Part shown: piece by piece, positions 17,066 to 25,160 of the stretch
Layout of the letters: each line of letters opens with the position of its first letter
Position numbering within the stretch: position 1 is the stretch's first letter
Assembly: GCA_040274725.1 (NCBI GenBank)
Contig: JBEMAQ010000021.1
Span: forward strand, 1-64,000
Direction: 5' to 3'
Length of the DNA stretch: 64,000 nucleotides
Origin: Solibacillus sp040274725
GTDB lineage: Bacteria > Bacillota > Bacilli > Bacillales_A > Planococcaceae
Notes under the pieces: model-generated
Databases searched by the model: none
What the model was told of the DNA's origin: nothing
The model's input: only the letters and a program-made list of their open reading frames with translations
Program-made: the position numbers and the translations under genes

Positions 17066-17431
17066 GATCTTCACCCCATGTATTGAATTTCTTCGATATA
17101 ACTGGCCAACTGAATCTACTTTCTAACTTGATAGAAATGGTAGCACATATATATACATAAATCATATGTGAGTTATAGTTTATTTGTATTTCTTAAAGTT
17201 ATTTCTATATGGTATTTTAAGTTTAATTCTCTTTTGAGTATTTTTTTTCTGTTATTCGTTACTTTTTTCTTAGTGTGGTGAATTTCAGAGTGAGAGAAAT
17301 AATTCGCTAGAAACGAAGATTTGGTGAAGGCGAAACGCTCTATTTTTTGAATATAGAAGGAAGGAAGTAGGCTGTTCCTTCGCTTTTATAGATAAATGAC
17401 TAAAAAGATGAAGTATGAAAGGGGTAGTTAG
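17066..17431. other. Divergent control region of LysR and monooxygenase genes
   Basis: About 365 AT-rich bases with no gene. It must contain both promoters. The clearest element is the CACATAT-N13-ATATGTG repeat at 17144-17170; no further palindrome or hairpin stands out. Confidence 0.6.
17144..17170. promoter_or_regulatory. Candidate LysR-type operator
   Basis: CACATAT and ATATGTG, perfect 7-base arms separated by 13 bases, centred about 90 bases upstream of the LysR start. The size and dyad match LysR-type boxes. Assigned by position. Confidence 0.5.
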
Positions 17432-18544
17432 ATGGGGTTAAATCAAGAATTACGTGTGGCAATCATTGGCGCAGGAATTGCAGGTTCGGCTGTCGCAGCA
17501 GCGTTAGTAAGTAAAGGCATTCGTGCAGATGTATATGAGCAGGCAGATGTGCTAGGCGAGGTAGGGGCTGGGATTGGTATTACAATTCCGAGCATCAATG
17601 CGTTAACAAAGTGGGGATTAAAAGAAAGTTTTGAAAGCGTAACCGAGGTCAGCACAAAAATGCAAATTATCGCAGGCGATGACCATTTATTAATTGAGGA
17701 AGATTGGCCAATTTTAACGGAAGAGACGGTAAAGCCCTATGCGCGTTTTACACACCGTGCAGATCTGTTAGATACATTAGTAGCACCGATTCCGCAGGAC
17801 CAAATTCATTTAAGCCACCGTTTAATTGATATTCAAGAGAATGGCTCAACGGTTGAGATGACGTTTGAAAACGGGAAAATTATTGAGGCAGATGTTGTCA
17901 TTGCAGCGGATGGGATTTATTCACCTGTACGCGAAAAATTAATTGGTCAGCATGAGCCGGTATATTCAGGCTATTTAGCGCACCGTATTTTAATTCCATT
18001 TGAAGAGGCGCTCGGGATGGCGTCAGAGGAAAACTATTTACGTATTTATGTAGATGGGGATAACTCATTTTACTTGTTACCGCTGACAAAAAACCGCAAT
18101 CAAGTATCAGTGGATATTACGGTACCAGGAGAATTTGCGCTGCGTCCACAATTAACGAAAGAGCAAATTATGGAGAGCATCAAAAAATTCGGACCAACCT
18201 TACAAAAAATTGTAGATAACTTACCGATGGAAAAAATTGTGTCACGCCCGTTAAGTGACCTCGATCCATTTGATAAATGGAGTACAAATACGGTGACGTT
18301 AATCGGTGATGCAGCGCATGCCATGTTACATAATCGCGGACAAGGTGCGAATATGGCATTACAGGATGCAGATGTGTTAGCGGATGTATTAGCAGAGGTA
18401 GTTGCTGGTAACCTGACAGTAGCAGAAGCATTAAAAGACTACGAGGAAAAGCGGAAGCCGGTTACAAAATTCTATCAAGATTTATCGCGCTTATTCCCAA
18501 CAGACCAAGCAAAAACTGCTTTCCCAGAAAAAGCACATTTATAA
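17432..18544 (+). CDS. FAD-dependent aromatic-ring monooxygenase (NicC/salicylate hydroxylase-like)
   Basis: 370 residues. The three flavin motifs are present: GAGIAGSAVA near 14-23 (Rossmann), VVIAADGIYS near 158-167 (DG motif) and LIGDAAHAM near 290-298 (GD motif). This is the single-component para-hydroxybenzoate hydroxylase class, using NAD(P)H and oxygen to hydroxylate an activated ring; 6-hydroxynicotinate 3-monooxygenase is a member. AAAGGGG precedes the ATG. It lies divergently from the LysR gene, with a hydrolase and importer downstream, suggesting a catabolic role. Substrate is not determined by sequence. Confidence 0.82.
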   Translation: MGLNQELRVAIIGAGIAGSAVAAALVSKGIRADVYEQADVLGEVGAGIGITIPSINALTKWGLKESFESVTEVSTKMQIIAGDDHLLIEEDWPILTEETVKPYARFTHRADLLDTLVAPIPQDQIHLSHRLIDIQENGSTVEMTFENGKIIEADVVIAADGIYSPVREKLIGQHEPVYSGYLAHRILIPFEEALGMASEENYLRIYVDGDNSFYLLPLTKNRNQVSVDITVPGEFALRPQLTKEQIMESIKKFGPTLQKIVDNLPMEKIVSRPLSDLDPFDKWSTNTVTLIGDAAHAMLHNRGQGANMALQDADVLADVLAEVVAGNLTVAEALKDYEEKRKPVTKFYQDLSRLFPTDQAKTAFPEKAHL

Positions 18545-18645
18545 CACCTGGCCGGGTACGATAAAGTCGCTTTCGAGAAAACAGTCTGATGTTATTTTAC
18601 TATATTTGGGCGCATGAGTAAAAGAATTATACGGTTTTAGAAATG

Positions 18646-18675
18646 GAGTTGATTGTTACTTGTGGCAATCAACTC
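18646..18675 (+). repeat. Hairpin in the monooxygenase-hydrolase gap
   Basis: Perfect 10-base arms GAGTTGATTG and CAATCAACTC around TTACTTGTGG, followed only by TTCTAATC. It may be a weak terminator of the monooxygenase gene or an RNA stability element. Confidence 0.5.
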
Positions 18676-18689
18676 TTCTAATCAAAGGA

Positions 18690-18739
18690 AGGGACAGTCG
18701 TGAGCAACGAATAATCGTTCATTGCTCACGACTGTCCCT
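18690..18739 (+). repeat. Long perfect inverted repeat before the hydrolase gene
   Basis: Eighteen-base perfect arms (18690-18707 and 18722-18739; core GGGACAGTCGTGAGCAA) with a 14-base loop, ending 27 bases before the ATG. There is no U tract, so a standard terminator is unlikely. Candidates: an operator, a 5' stability or attenuator hairpin, or a copy of a dispersed palindromic repeat. Confidence 0.6.
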
Positions 18740-18766
18740 CCCACTAGATGAGTATGAGGAGGAGTT

Positions 18767-19702
18767 ATGATGGTACATCCAATTATTAAAAGCGTGTTAG
18801 ATTCAATTCCTGTAACGGACGGGCCAAGCCCAAAAATTAATCCAGAAGAATTTCGTGCGATGCATAATCAACCTGTTTTGCCTGTTGAAGAGCGGACACA
18901 GCTTTTTGCGATTGAGGATAAAGCGATTACAACGTCGGAAGCCCCACTACAAGTGCGTATTTACACGCCAAATGAGGCGGAGAGCTATTCAGTTTTAATG
19001 TATTTTCACGGAGGGGCCTTTATTTCAGGTACGCTAGAAAGTCACGATGAAATTGCACGCGATCTGTGCGCGGCATCCGGCTATAAAGTGGTAGCGGTTG
19101 ATTATCGTCTCGCGCCAGAGCATCCATTCCCAGCAGCCCCACAAGATTGCTATGATGCTACGAAATGGGTGGTGGACAATAAGGAAGAACTGGGGTGGGA
19201 CGGCGAAAACCTCGCATTTTCAGGTGATAGCGCAGGAGGCAATTTAGTGGCAGCGGTAACATTGTTAGCGCGCGATAAGCAGGAATTTACGGTATCAAAG
19301 CAAGTGTTATTTTATCCGTCAATTGATTTAGATTTTGCCGAGGATAAGTACCCATCTCTACAACAATATGCAAAAGGTTATTTTGTAGAAAGTGAGATGC
19401 TCCCACAGTTAAATGATTTTTATGTAGCGAAAGAGCAGGCAAAAAATCCACTTGCGTCGCCTATTTTTGCCGATACGCTTGAGGGCTTACCAGAAGCGCT
19501 TATTATTACGGCGGAATGCGACCCACTGCGTGATGAGGCAGAGGCATATGCCGAGAAGCTAAAACAAGCGGGTGTAGATGTAATGCTAAAGCGCTACAAC
19601 GGTGTGACGCACGGCTTTTTAGCGAAATGGACGCAGCTTGAGGAATATAAAGATGTTTATAAAGTAGCAGGTGCCTTTTTGAAAACAGCTGTTTATCGTT
19701 AG
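18767..19702 (+). CDS. HSL-family alpha/beta hydrolase
   Basis: 311 residues with GAGGAGG before the ATG. The hormone-sensitive-lipase signature is clear: oxyanion motif FHGGAFISG near 80-88, nucleophile GDSAGGN near 152-158, then CDPLRDE (acid) near 245 and GVTHGF (histidine) near 281. Members cleave carboxyl esters and related bonds in the cytoplasm; no signal peptide is present. Between a ring monooxygenase and an importer it could hydrolyse an imported ester or a ring-fission product, by inference. It is not the typical NicD fold subgroup as I recall it, so the exact step is open. Confidence 0.85.
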   Translation: MMVHPIIKSVLDSIPVTDGPSPKINPEEFRAMHNQPVLPVEERTQLFAIEDKAITTSEAPLQVRIYTPNEAESYSVLMYFHGGAFISGTLESHDEIARDLCAASGYKVVAVDYRLAPEHPFPAAPQDCYDATKWVVDNKEELGWDGENLAFSGDSAGGNLVAAVTLLARDKQEFTVSKQVLFYPSIDLDFAEDKYPSLQQYAKGYFVESEMLPQLNDFYVAKEQAKNPLASPIFADTLEGLPEALIITAECDPLRDEAEAYAEKLKQAGVDVMLKRYNGVTHGFLAKWTQLEEYKDVYKVAGAFLKTAVYR

Positions 19703-19796
19703 GGCGCTGTGTCGAGAAAATTGTAAACGTTACCATTTGTCCAGATAAAGTCCCTAAGCTAGGGCGTAATTGATGTACAACAAGGGAGGGAATAAA

Positions 19797-20615
19797 ATGA
19801 CGAGTCAATTAGAGCAGGGGATTTTATCGACTACAACACATACAGAAAAATCGATTATAGAAGTGCGAAATTTAAATCAGCAGTTTAAAACGACTTCAGG
19901 TAAAACCGTTATTGCATTAGAAAATGCGAATTTAAGCATTGGTAATACGGAATTTGTTTCAATACTTGGACCAAGTGGATGTGGGAAAAGTACGATTATG
20001 CAAATTATGGCCGGGCTCCTTAAGCAAACGTCTGGTGAAGTTTTGTTAAAAGGCAAGCCAATGAAGGGAACGAGTAAAGATGTGGGCGTGGTGTTCCAAA
20101 AGCCTGCGCTATTCCCGTGGCGTCCGGTTGTTGACAATATTTTATTAAGTGCCGAGGTACTAGGTTTAGATAAGCAGCAATCTAAAGTACGTGCACAGGA
20201 ACTATTAGAGATGATTGGTCTAGGTGAAATGGGCAATCTTTATCCGTATGAGCTATCAGGCGGGATGCAACAGCGCGTAGGCATCGCGCGCGCGTTAATG
20301 CATGATCCAGAAATTTTATTTATGGATGAACCTTTTGGTGCACTAGACGCATTAACTCGTGAAAATATGGGCTTAGAATTATTGAAAATTTGGGAGATGA
20401 AGCGTAAAACAGTCGTTTTCATTACACATAGTGTGAATGAAGCATTGTTTTTAGCGGATCGCATTATCGTTATGTCTCCTCGGCCGGGGCGTATTGTAGA
20501 AGATTTCCAAGTTGATTTACCGCGTCCACGCGGTCTTGATGTGATGTCATCACCAGGCTTCAATGAAGCGGCCGCCTACTTACGTAATTTATTAGGTGCG
20601 TCGGTTGGGGATTAA
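19797..20615 (+). CDS. NitT/TauT-type ABC importer, ATPase
   Basis: 272 residues from ATG 19797 (AAGGGAGG). Walker A GPSGCGKST, Q-loop FQKPALFPWR, signature LSGGMQQR, Walker B LFMDEPFGALD and the His switch FITHSVNEAL are all intact. The FPWR Q-loop and LSGGMQQR are typical of the nitrate/taurine/sulfonate branch. It energises the permease and lipoprotein encoded immediately downstream. Confidence 0.92.
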   Translation: MTSQLEQGILSTTTHTEKSIIEVRNLNQQFKTTSGKTVIALENANLSIGNTEFVSILGPSGCGKSTIMQIMAGLLKQTSGEVLLKGKPMKGTSKDVGVVFQKPALFPWRPVVDNILLSAEVLGLDKQQSKVRAQELLEMIGLGEMGNLYPYELSGGMQQRVGIARALMHDPEILFMDEPFGALDALTRENMGLELLKIWEMKRKTVVFITHSVNEALFLADRIIVMSPRPGRIVEDFQVDLPRPRGLDVMSSPGFNEAAAYLRNLLGASVGD

Positions 20616-20645
20616 AATTTCCGATATTTTAGGAGGTATGTGCTA

Positions 20646-21476
20646 GTGGTGAAGTCAATGAACATCAACGAAAATGAGACGCAGCAAAAGGAAAAAAAGA
20701 TAAGGAAATTTAATTTGGAATGGATTTTAATTCCATCTGTATTTATCGTATTTCTTGTCATTTGGGAATTATTCATTCGTGTATTTGAAATTCGCTCAGT
20801 TATTTTGCCGAGCCCGATTTCTGTTTTTAAAAATTTTATTTCAGGCATGAATCCAAGTAGTGCGCTGACATACTATCCACATATTGCGACAACGCTGTAT
20901 GAAATTTTAGTCGGGTATGTGATTGGTTCAGCAATCGGGATTTTCCTAGCGCTATTATTATCACAAATACCATTATTAGAGCGTGTATTTAAGCCATTTA
21001 TTGTCGCATTCCAAAGTATACCTAAAATTGCGATTGCCCCACTAATTATTATTTGGTTTGGCTTTGGTGCGGTTTCGAAAATTGTACTCGTTGTGTTAAT
21101 CGTCTTTTTCCCTGTACTCGTCAATGGTTTGACAGGATTTAAGTCAGTAGAGCCGGAGAGAATGTCTGTTATGAAGGCACTAGGCGCGAGCAAATGGCAA
21201 GTGTTCACCAAGCTTACACTACCAGGCTCATTACCATTTTTATTTGCTGGGCTTGAGGTGGGACTGATCCAAGCGATGACAGCTGCAATTGTTGCAGAGT
21301 TTTTAGCAGGGAGCTCAGGTTTAGGCGTAGTCATTATCCAACTGGAGCAAGTATTAAATACAGCAGGAATTTTTGGTGTGCTTGTTGTGCTAGCGATTAT
21401 TGGTTGGCTACTAACATTTATTTTAAATTTGATTCGAAAACGCTTAGTATTCTGGTCAGATGCAGAGCGTAAATAA
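20646..21476 (+). CDS. NitT/TauT-type ABC importer, permease
   Basis: About 276 residues with six membrane helices and the EAA coupling loop MKALGASKWQVFTKLTLPGSLP. Several GTG/ATG starts are possible (20640, 20646, 20649, 20658); 20646 is nine bases from AGGAGG and is preferred. It forms a homodimeric channel with the ATPase upstream (30-base gap) and receives substrate from the downstream lipoprotein. Confidence 0.9.
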   Translation: MVKSMNINENETQQKEKKIRKFNLEWILIPSVFIVFLVIWELFIRVFEIRSVILPSPISVFKNFISGMNPSSALTYYPHIATTLYEILVGYVIGSAIGIFLALLLSQIPLLERVFKPFIVAFQSIPKIAIAPLIIIWFGFGAVSKIVLVVLIVFFPVLVNGLTGFKSVEPERMSVMKALGASKWQVFTKLTLPGSLPFLFAGLEVGLIQAMTAAIVAEFLAGSSGLGVVIIQLEQVLNTAGIFGVLVVLAIIGWLLTFILNLIRKRLVFWSDAERK

Positions 21477-21514
21477 AGAAAAGTCGTGAGTAGACAACAC
21501 GAGGAGGATGTAGG

Positions 21515-22636
21515 ATGAAGCAAACATGGAAATGGTTTATTTTGGCTGCGCTCGTATTCGTTTTAGCAGCATGTTCAGGTGAGGAAGCAAGTGATTCAGC
21601 AGTTGCTACGGATAGTGGGCAAGCACCATCAACAGCATCTTCAGATACACCACAGGAAAAATTACAATTAACAGTTGCTGTGCCGTTCGTATTGGGTGCG
21701 CCAAGCGGGGCTCCGATGTGGTTAGGTGAAGGCTTAGGCTTTTTTGAAGAAGAGGGTGTCGATGTAGAGATTGTGGCGATTCCAGGAAAGCCAGCAGAGG
21801 CCATTGGTTTAGTCGTAGCGGGCAAGGCGGATCTGGCCATTTCCCAGCCAGATGCCTTAGTATTCCCGTTAGCAGAAGGGAATGATCAAGGGTTGAAGTG
21901 GGTGTTTACACCTTATCAAGGACCGATTTTTGGTATTTCAGTTGAAGAAGCGGGCGACATTCAATCACCGAAGGATTTAGAAGGGAAAACGGTAGCGATG
22001 CAAGCATTAGGTGCGCCGTTTGAAACATTTATGCAAGCGAATGTCACGTCTGATGGCGGCGACGCTTCAAAGGTAAAAACCGTACAAGTAGGTAGTCTGA
22101 GTGCTGGTATGGAGGCGATGAAAAAGGGTGATATTGATGCATTCGTCTCAAATCAAGGTGATGCGGCAATTGCGGCATTAGCGACAGATACAGTGATTCG
22201 TACATTAGCGTTCCCGGGCGAGGTAGCGGATGGGTTTGCAGCGGGCTTCGTTATGAATGAGGATACGAGTGACGAGAAGAAGGAAGCGATTGTTCGCTAT
22301 ATTCGCGGTGTTATTAAATCAGCCATCGTCGCACAAGAAAATCCAGACAAAGCGATTGAAGCAAACTGGGCGATGTATCCAACATCTAAGCCAACGGAAA
22401 ACGTAGAACAGGCAACAGAGGAAGCAAAAGTTTCATTAGGTGTATCTGTTAGTAATTATAAAAAGGCAGATAACGGGCAGTGGGGTTATATTTCACCAGA
22501 ACGCTGGGGAAAATTTGTAGAGAACAATGGACTAACAGAGGGTATTCCAGATGTGAATGTATTATTTGACTACTCATTATTAGAACAGTTTAATGATTTC
22601 GACGAGGAAGCAGTTCGCGCCGCAGCGAAGCAGTAA
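21515..22636 (+). CDS. NMT1/SsuA-like substrate-binding lipoprotein
   Basis: 373 residues. A lipoprotein signal ends with LAAC at Cys20, followed by an Asp/Ser-rich linker. The mature domain has the NMT1/THI5-like periplasmic-binding fold (GAPMWLGEGLGFFEEEGVDVE, GKADLAISQPDAL). Relatives bind nitrate, alkanesulfonates, taurine, thiamine precursors, or aromatic and nitrogenous acids. Location next to a ring-oxidation locus suggests an aromatic or N-heterocyclic ligand, as inference. It ends at a strong bidirectional terminator. Confidence 0.88.
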   Translation: MKQTWKWFILAALVFVLAACSGEEASDSAVATDSGQAPSTASSDTPQEKLQLTVAVPFVLGAPSGAPMWLGEGLGFFEEEGVDVEIVAIPGKPAEAIGLVVAGKADLAISQPDALVFPLAEGNDQGLKWVFTPYQGPIFGISVEEAGDIQSPKDLEGKTVAMQALGAPFETFMQANVTSDGGDASKVKTVQVGSLSAGMEAMKKGDIDAFVSNQGDAAIAALATDTVIRTLAFPGEVADGFAAGFVMNEDTSDEKKEAIVRYIRGVIKSAIVAQENPDKAIEANWAMYPTSKPTENVEQATEEAKVSLGVSVSNYKKADNGQWGYISPERWGKFVENNGLTEGIPDVNVLFDYSLLEQFNDFDEEAVRAAAKQ

Positions 22637-22707
22637 ATAATCTAGTTTGATTAATAGGTAATCTCCTAAATATACCTAACTAAAACTGGAAATTATTATC
22701 GATTAAA

Positions 22708-22742
22708 AAACTCTTCCATTCATTTTTAGAATGGAAGAGTTT
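22708..22742. terminator. Bidirectional terminator
   Basis: Perfect 14-base arms AAACTCTTCCATTC/GAATGGAAGAGTTT, 7-base loop, T run on both strands; separates the converging importer and TetR genes. Confidence 0.92.
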
Positions 22743-22754
22743 TTACTTAATCGT

Positions 22755-23351
22755 TCATTGAGTCAGTACTTTTTCTTGAATATGTAGTTGCTCTTGAAAG
22801 CTATCCCAGAGTATATCAACTTTTAATTCGATATTGAGGTCGCGGCCTAATAAGGTTTCAAACATACTGCCATGTATCAAAGTGAAGTAGATTTTGATTA
22901 ATTTTCTAATAACTTCTTCATCCTTCTGTTGAAGGGAAGGATGATTCAACATCGCCTCAATTACAGTTGCAGATGCATGGCTAAAATGATCTATTTTTAA
23001 TGAATTTAATTGCTCTGTTAAATGATGAGGTGGAAAAGCGATGAAACGAAATAAAAAAGTAGTGGTTAAAGAATGTTCAATCGCAAGTGCACGGAACTCT
23101 AGATACCCCTTCAATAAACTTAGTACATCTTTATGTTTATTTTTTTCAAAGAAATTTTTTGTAGACAGTAGCTCGGTATTATAGCTTGTTTCACAAATAG
23201 TTAAAAATAAATCATCTTTACTTTTATAGTGATTGTAAATAGAAGATTTTTTAATGCCGACAAGCTCGGCAATATTAGCTAACGAAGCGCCTTCATAGCC
23301 CTTTTTAGTAAACAGTTCTAAGGCAATCTCGCGAATAAGTTGAGATGACAA
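22755..23351 (-). CDS. TetR-family repressor
   Basis: 198 residues. The N-terminal helix-turn-helix is typical: ALELFTKKGYEGASLANIAE, then GIKKSSIYNHYKSKDDLF. The C-terminal ligand domain is helical and not assignable. Start is TTG at 23351, nine to ten bases after AAAGGA; no ATG fits. Upstream, CCTTAT (23383-23388) and ATAAGG (23407-23412) form a loose dyad that could be an operator. It is convergent to the ABC importer, so its target is not obvious. Confidence 0.88.
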   Translation of the reverse strand: MSSQLIREIALELFTKKGYEGASLANIAELVGIKKSSIYNHYKSKDDLFLTICETSYNTELLSTKNFFEKNKHKDVLSLLKGYLEFRALAIEHSLTTTFLFRFIAFPPHHLTEQLNSLKIDHFSHASATVIEAMLNHPSLQQKDEEVIRKLIKIYFTLIHGSMFETLLGRDLNIELKVDILWDSFQEQLHIQEKVLTQ

Positions 23352-23488
23352 TGTTGCACGTCCTTTCAGTAAATAAATAATTCCTTATCAATTAAGTATA
23401 CTAGAAATAAGGATTAATGGCTTAAATTTCTAAATTTTAAAAATGTAATTTAATGTAGGGATTGAATTAGCTTGGTAGTAAATAAACA

Positions 23489-23529
23489 AGCCTGCTGCAA
23501 AATCAGTGCATCTGATGTTGCAGCAGGCT
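23489..23529 (-). terminator. Terminator of the TPR-GGDEF gene
   Basis: Perfect 12-base arms AGCCTGCTGCAA/TTGCAGCAGGCT, 17-base loop, followed on the minus strand by TTGTTTATTT. Confidence 0.85.
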
Positions 23530-23533
23530 ATAT

Positions 23534-24955
23534 TTAGGAATTGAGGTCGGCCACATAAACGATTTGATTTTTACCTTGTCGTTTTGCGCTATAGAGTGCC
23601 TGGTCGGCTGAGTGGAACAGTGTTGAGAAAAGTATTGTAGGAATAATTTTATTGCAAACAATGCCCATACTGATTGAAATCGTCAATGACATATTTTTAA
23701 ATGATACAGTTGTGTTAGTAATGGTATCAAATAATCGCTGTGACTTTTCGATGACATCCTGTTCACTATAACTTTTGGATAAAATAACAAATTCGTCACC
23801 ACCGTAGCGAGCAACAACGGCTTCGGAATCCTTTAACACGTCATTGCACGTTTGCCCAAGCATTTTAATGACCTCATCCCCGACTAAATGACCGTAAGTA
23901 TCATTAATCGCTTTAAAGTTGTCGACATCAAACACCATACAGCAAATATGGTCATCTTGAATCATGGCCTCTTCTAACAACTCGCCAGCTCGCTCTTCAA
24001 GGTAATAGCGATTGTATACCCCAGACAATGGATCGATGTTGGCACGTGCTTTAATTTTTTCGATGTTGTGTATAATATTTAACTCAATTGCGCGAGAGGC
24101 CATGACGGTTTTATAAAAAGTCTCTTTTAATTCATTTAACTGTTTCATTGCTTCAAAAGCTTCTTTATAGCTCGTTAAATGTTCATAAACAGTGACAGAA
24201 TGCTGAACAATCCGTATTTGCATCAGGAGAGCATTTTGCTGGTGAGCTAGTACATTTGCTTTGTGAAAATTGATGAGTGCCAAATCCCAATCCTCATTAT
24301 ATATATTGTTCAGTGCTTTTGTGTAAAATAATCGGCATCGCTCGAAGGGGTTTTGATGTATGACAGGATGTACATGCAAATCATTAAAAAGCTGAGAATC
24401 TTTGTACAAACGTTCAGTCGCACTCGCAATGAGTAGCTGACAACGGAAATTTAATTGCAGATTTTGGATTTCATGCAATTGCATCATATTTTTTGCTAGC
24501 TGTGCTTCCTCAAGGGCGCGTTCTAAATGACCGTTCGTTAATAAGAAATTGCTATTAAAGATTTTAATGCGACATAACTGTGAATAATCCTGTGAACGTG
24601 TTGCGATAGCAATACATTTTTCAACAGCTTGTTGTACTTTGTTGAAGTCTTTTTCATATTCATATATATGGGCTTGCACATAGTGAAGATTGAAATCGTC
24701 ATTCATCCTATTTACTTTTTCGATTAGCTGCTGATAATAAAGTACATTTTCGTATGCTTTTTGGATATCACCTAAGTAATAATAGGCTTTTATCAACAAT
24801 AAATAGCTGAGCCTTATTTTTTCAGAGTCGTTGTTTCGTGTAGCGGATTCAAGCAACACTTGACCTTCTACAATAATTTGCTCGAAATCTCCATTCGTAA
24901 AATAGCGGTCAAATGTTGAATGAATTTCACTAAGATTAGCAGTTTGCATTGTCAT
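23534..24955 (-). CDS. TPR-repeat diguanylate cyclase
   Basis: About 473 residues, no membrane segment. Residues 1-300 are a run of helical hairpins of TPR type (for example LLIKAYYYLGDIQKAYENVLYY). A GGDEF domain follows from about 310: NIDPLSGVYNRYYLEERA, DVDNFKAINDTYGHLVGDEV, and the active loop RYGGDEFVIL. The segment before GGDEF lacks the RxxD inhibitory site. It should make cyclic di-GMP in the cytoplasm, with the TPR part as a protein-interaction sensor. Start ATG 24955 has AAAGGGCGG upstream. Confidence 0.9.
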   Translation of the reverse strand: MTMQTANLSEIHSTFDRYFTNGDFEQIIVEGQVLLESATRNNDSEKIRLSYLLLIKAYYYLGDIQKAYENVLYYQQLIEKVNRMNDDFNLHYVQAHIYEYEKDFNKVQQAVEKCIAIATRSQDYSQLCRIKIFNSNFLLTNGHLERALEEAQLAKNMMQLHEIQNLQLNFRCQLLIASATERLYKDSQLFNDLHVHPVIHQNPFERCRLFYTKALNNIYNEDWDLALINFHKANVLAHQQNALLMQIRIVQHSVTVYEHLTSYKEAFEAMKQLNELKETFYKTVMASRAIELNIIHNIEKIKARANIDPLSGVYNRYYLEERAGELLEEAMIQDDHICCMVFDVDNFKAINDTYGHLVGDEVIKMLGQTCNDVLKDSEAVVARYGGDEFVILSKSYSEQDVIEKSQRLFDTITNTTVSFKNMSLTISISMGIVCNKIIPTILFSTLFHSADQALYSAKRQGKNQIVYVADLNS

Positions 24956-25070
24956 CAAATCACCCGCCCTTTAATAAATTTAAATTAGGTCTATTATACT
25001 TCTTTTGATGAAGGTGTATAGGTATAAGTGTAACATTTATTTTCGTTTAATTAGTAGGAAAGACAAGAAA

Positions 25071-25104
25071 AAGCACCGTAATTTTATGTGCTTTTACGGT
25101 GCTT
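25071..25104 (-). terminator. Terminator of the M20 peptidase gene
   Basis: Perfect 11-base arms AAGCACCGTAA/TTACGGTGCTT; on the minus strand TTTTTCTTG follows. Confidence 0.85.
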
Positions 25105-25160
25105 CTTCAATAGTGCTATTTCGTGCTTATAAAATTACATGATATTTTTAGATTTTTTTA

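Noticed and set aside
18690..18739. CRISPR-like or IS end
   Set aside because: A single palindrome with no repeat-spacer periodicity and no transposase nearby.
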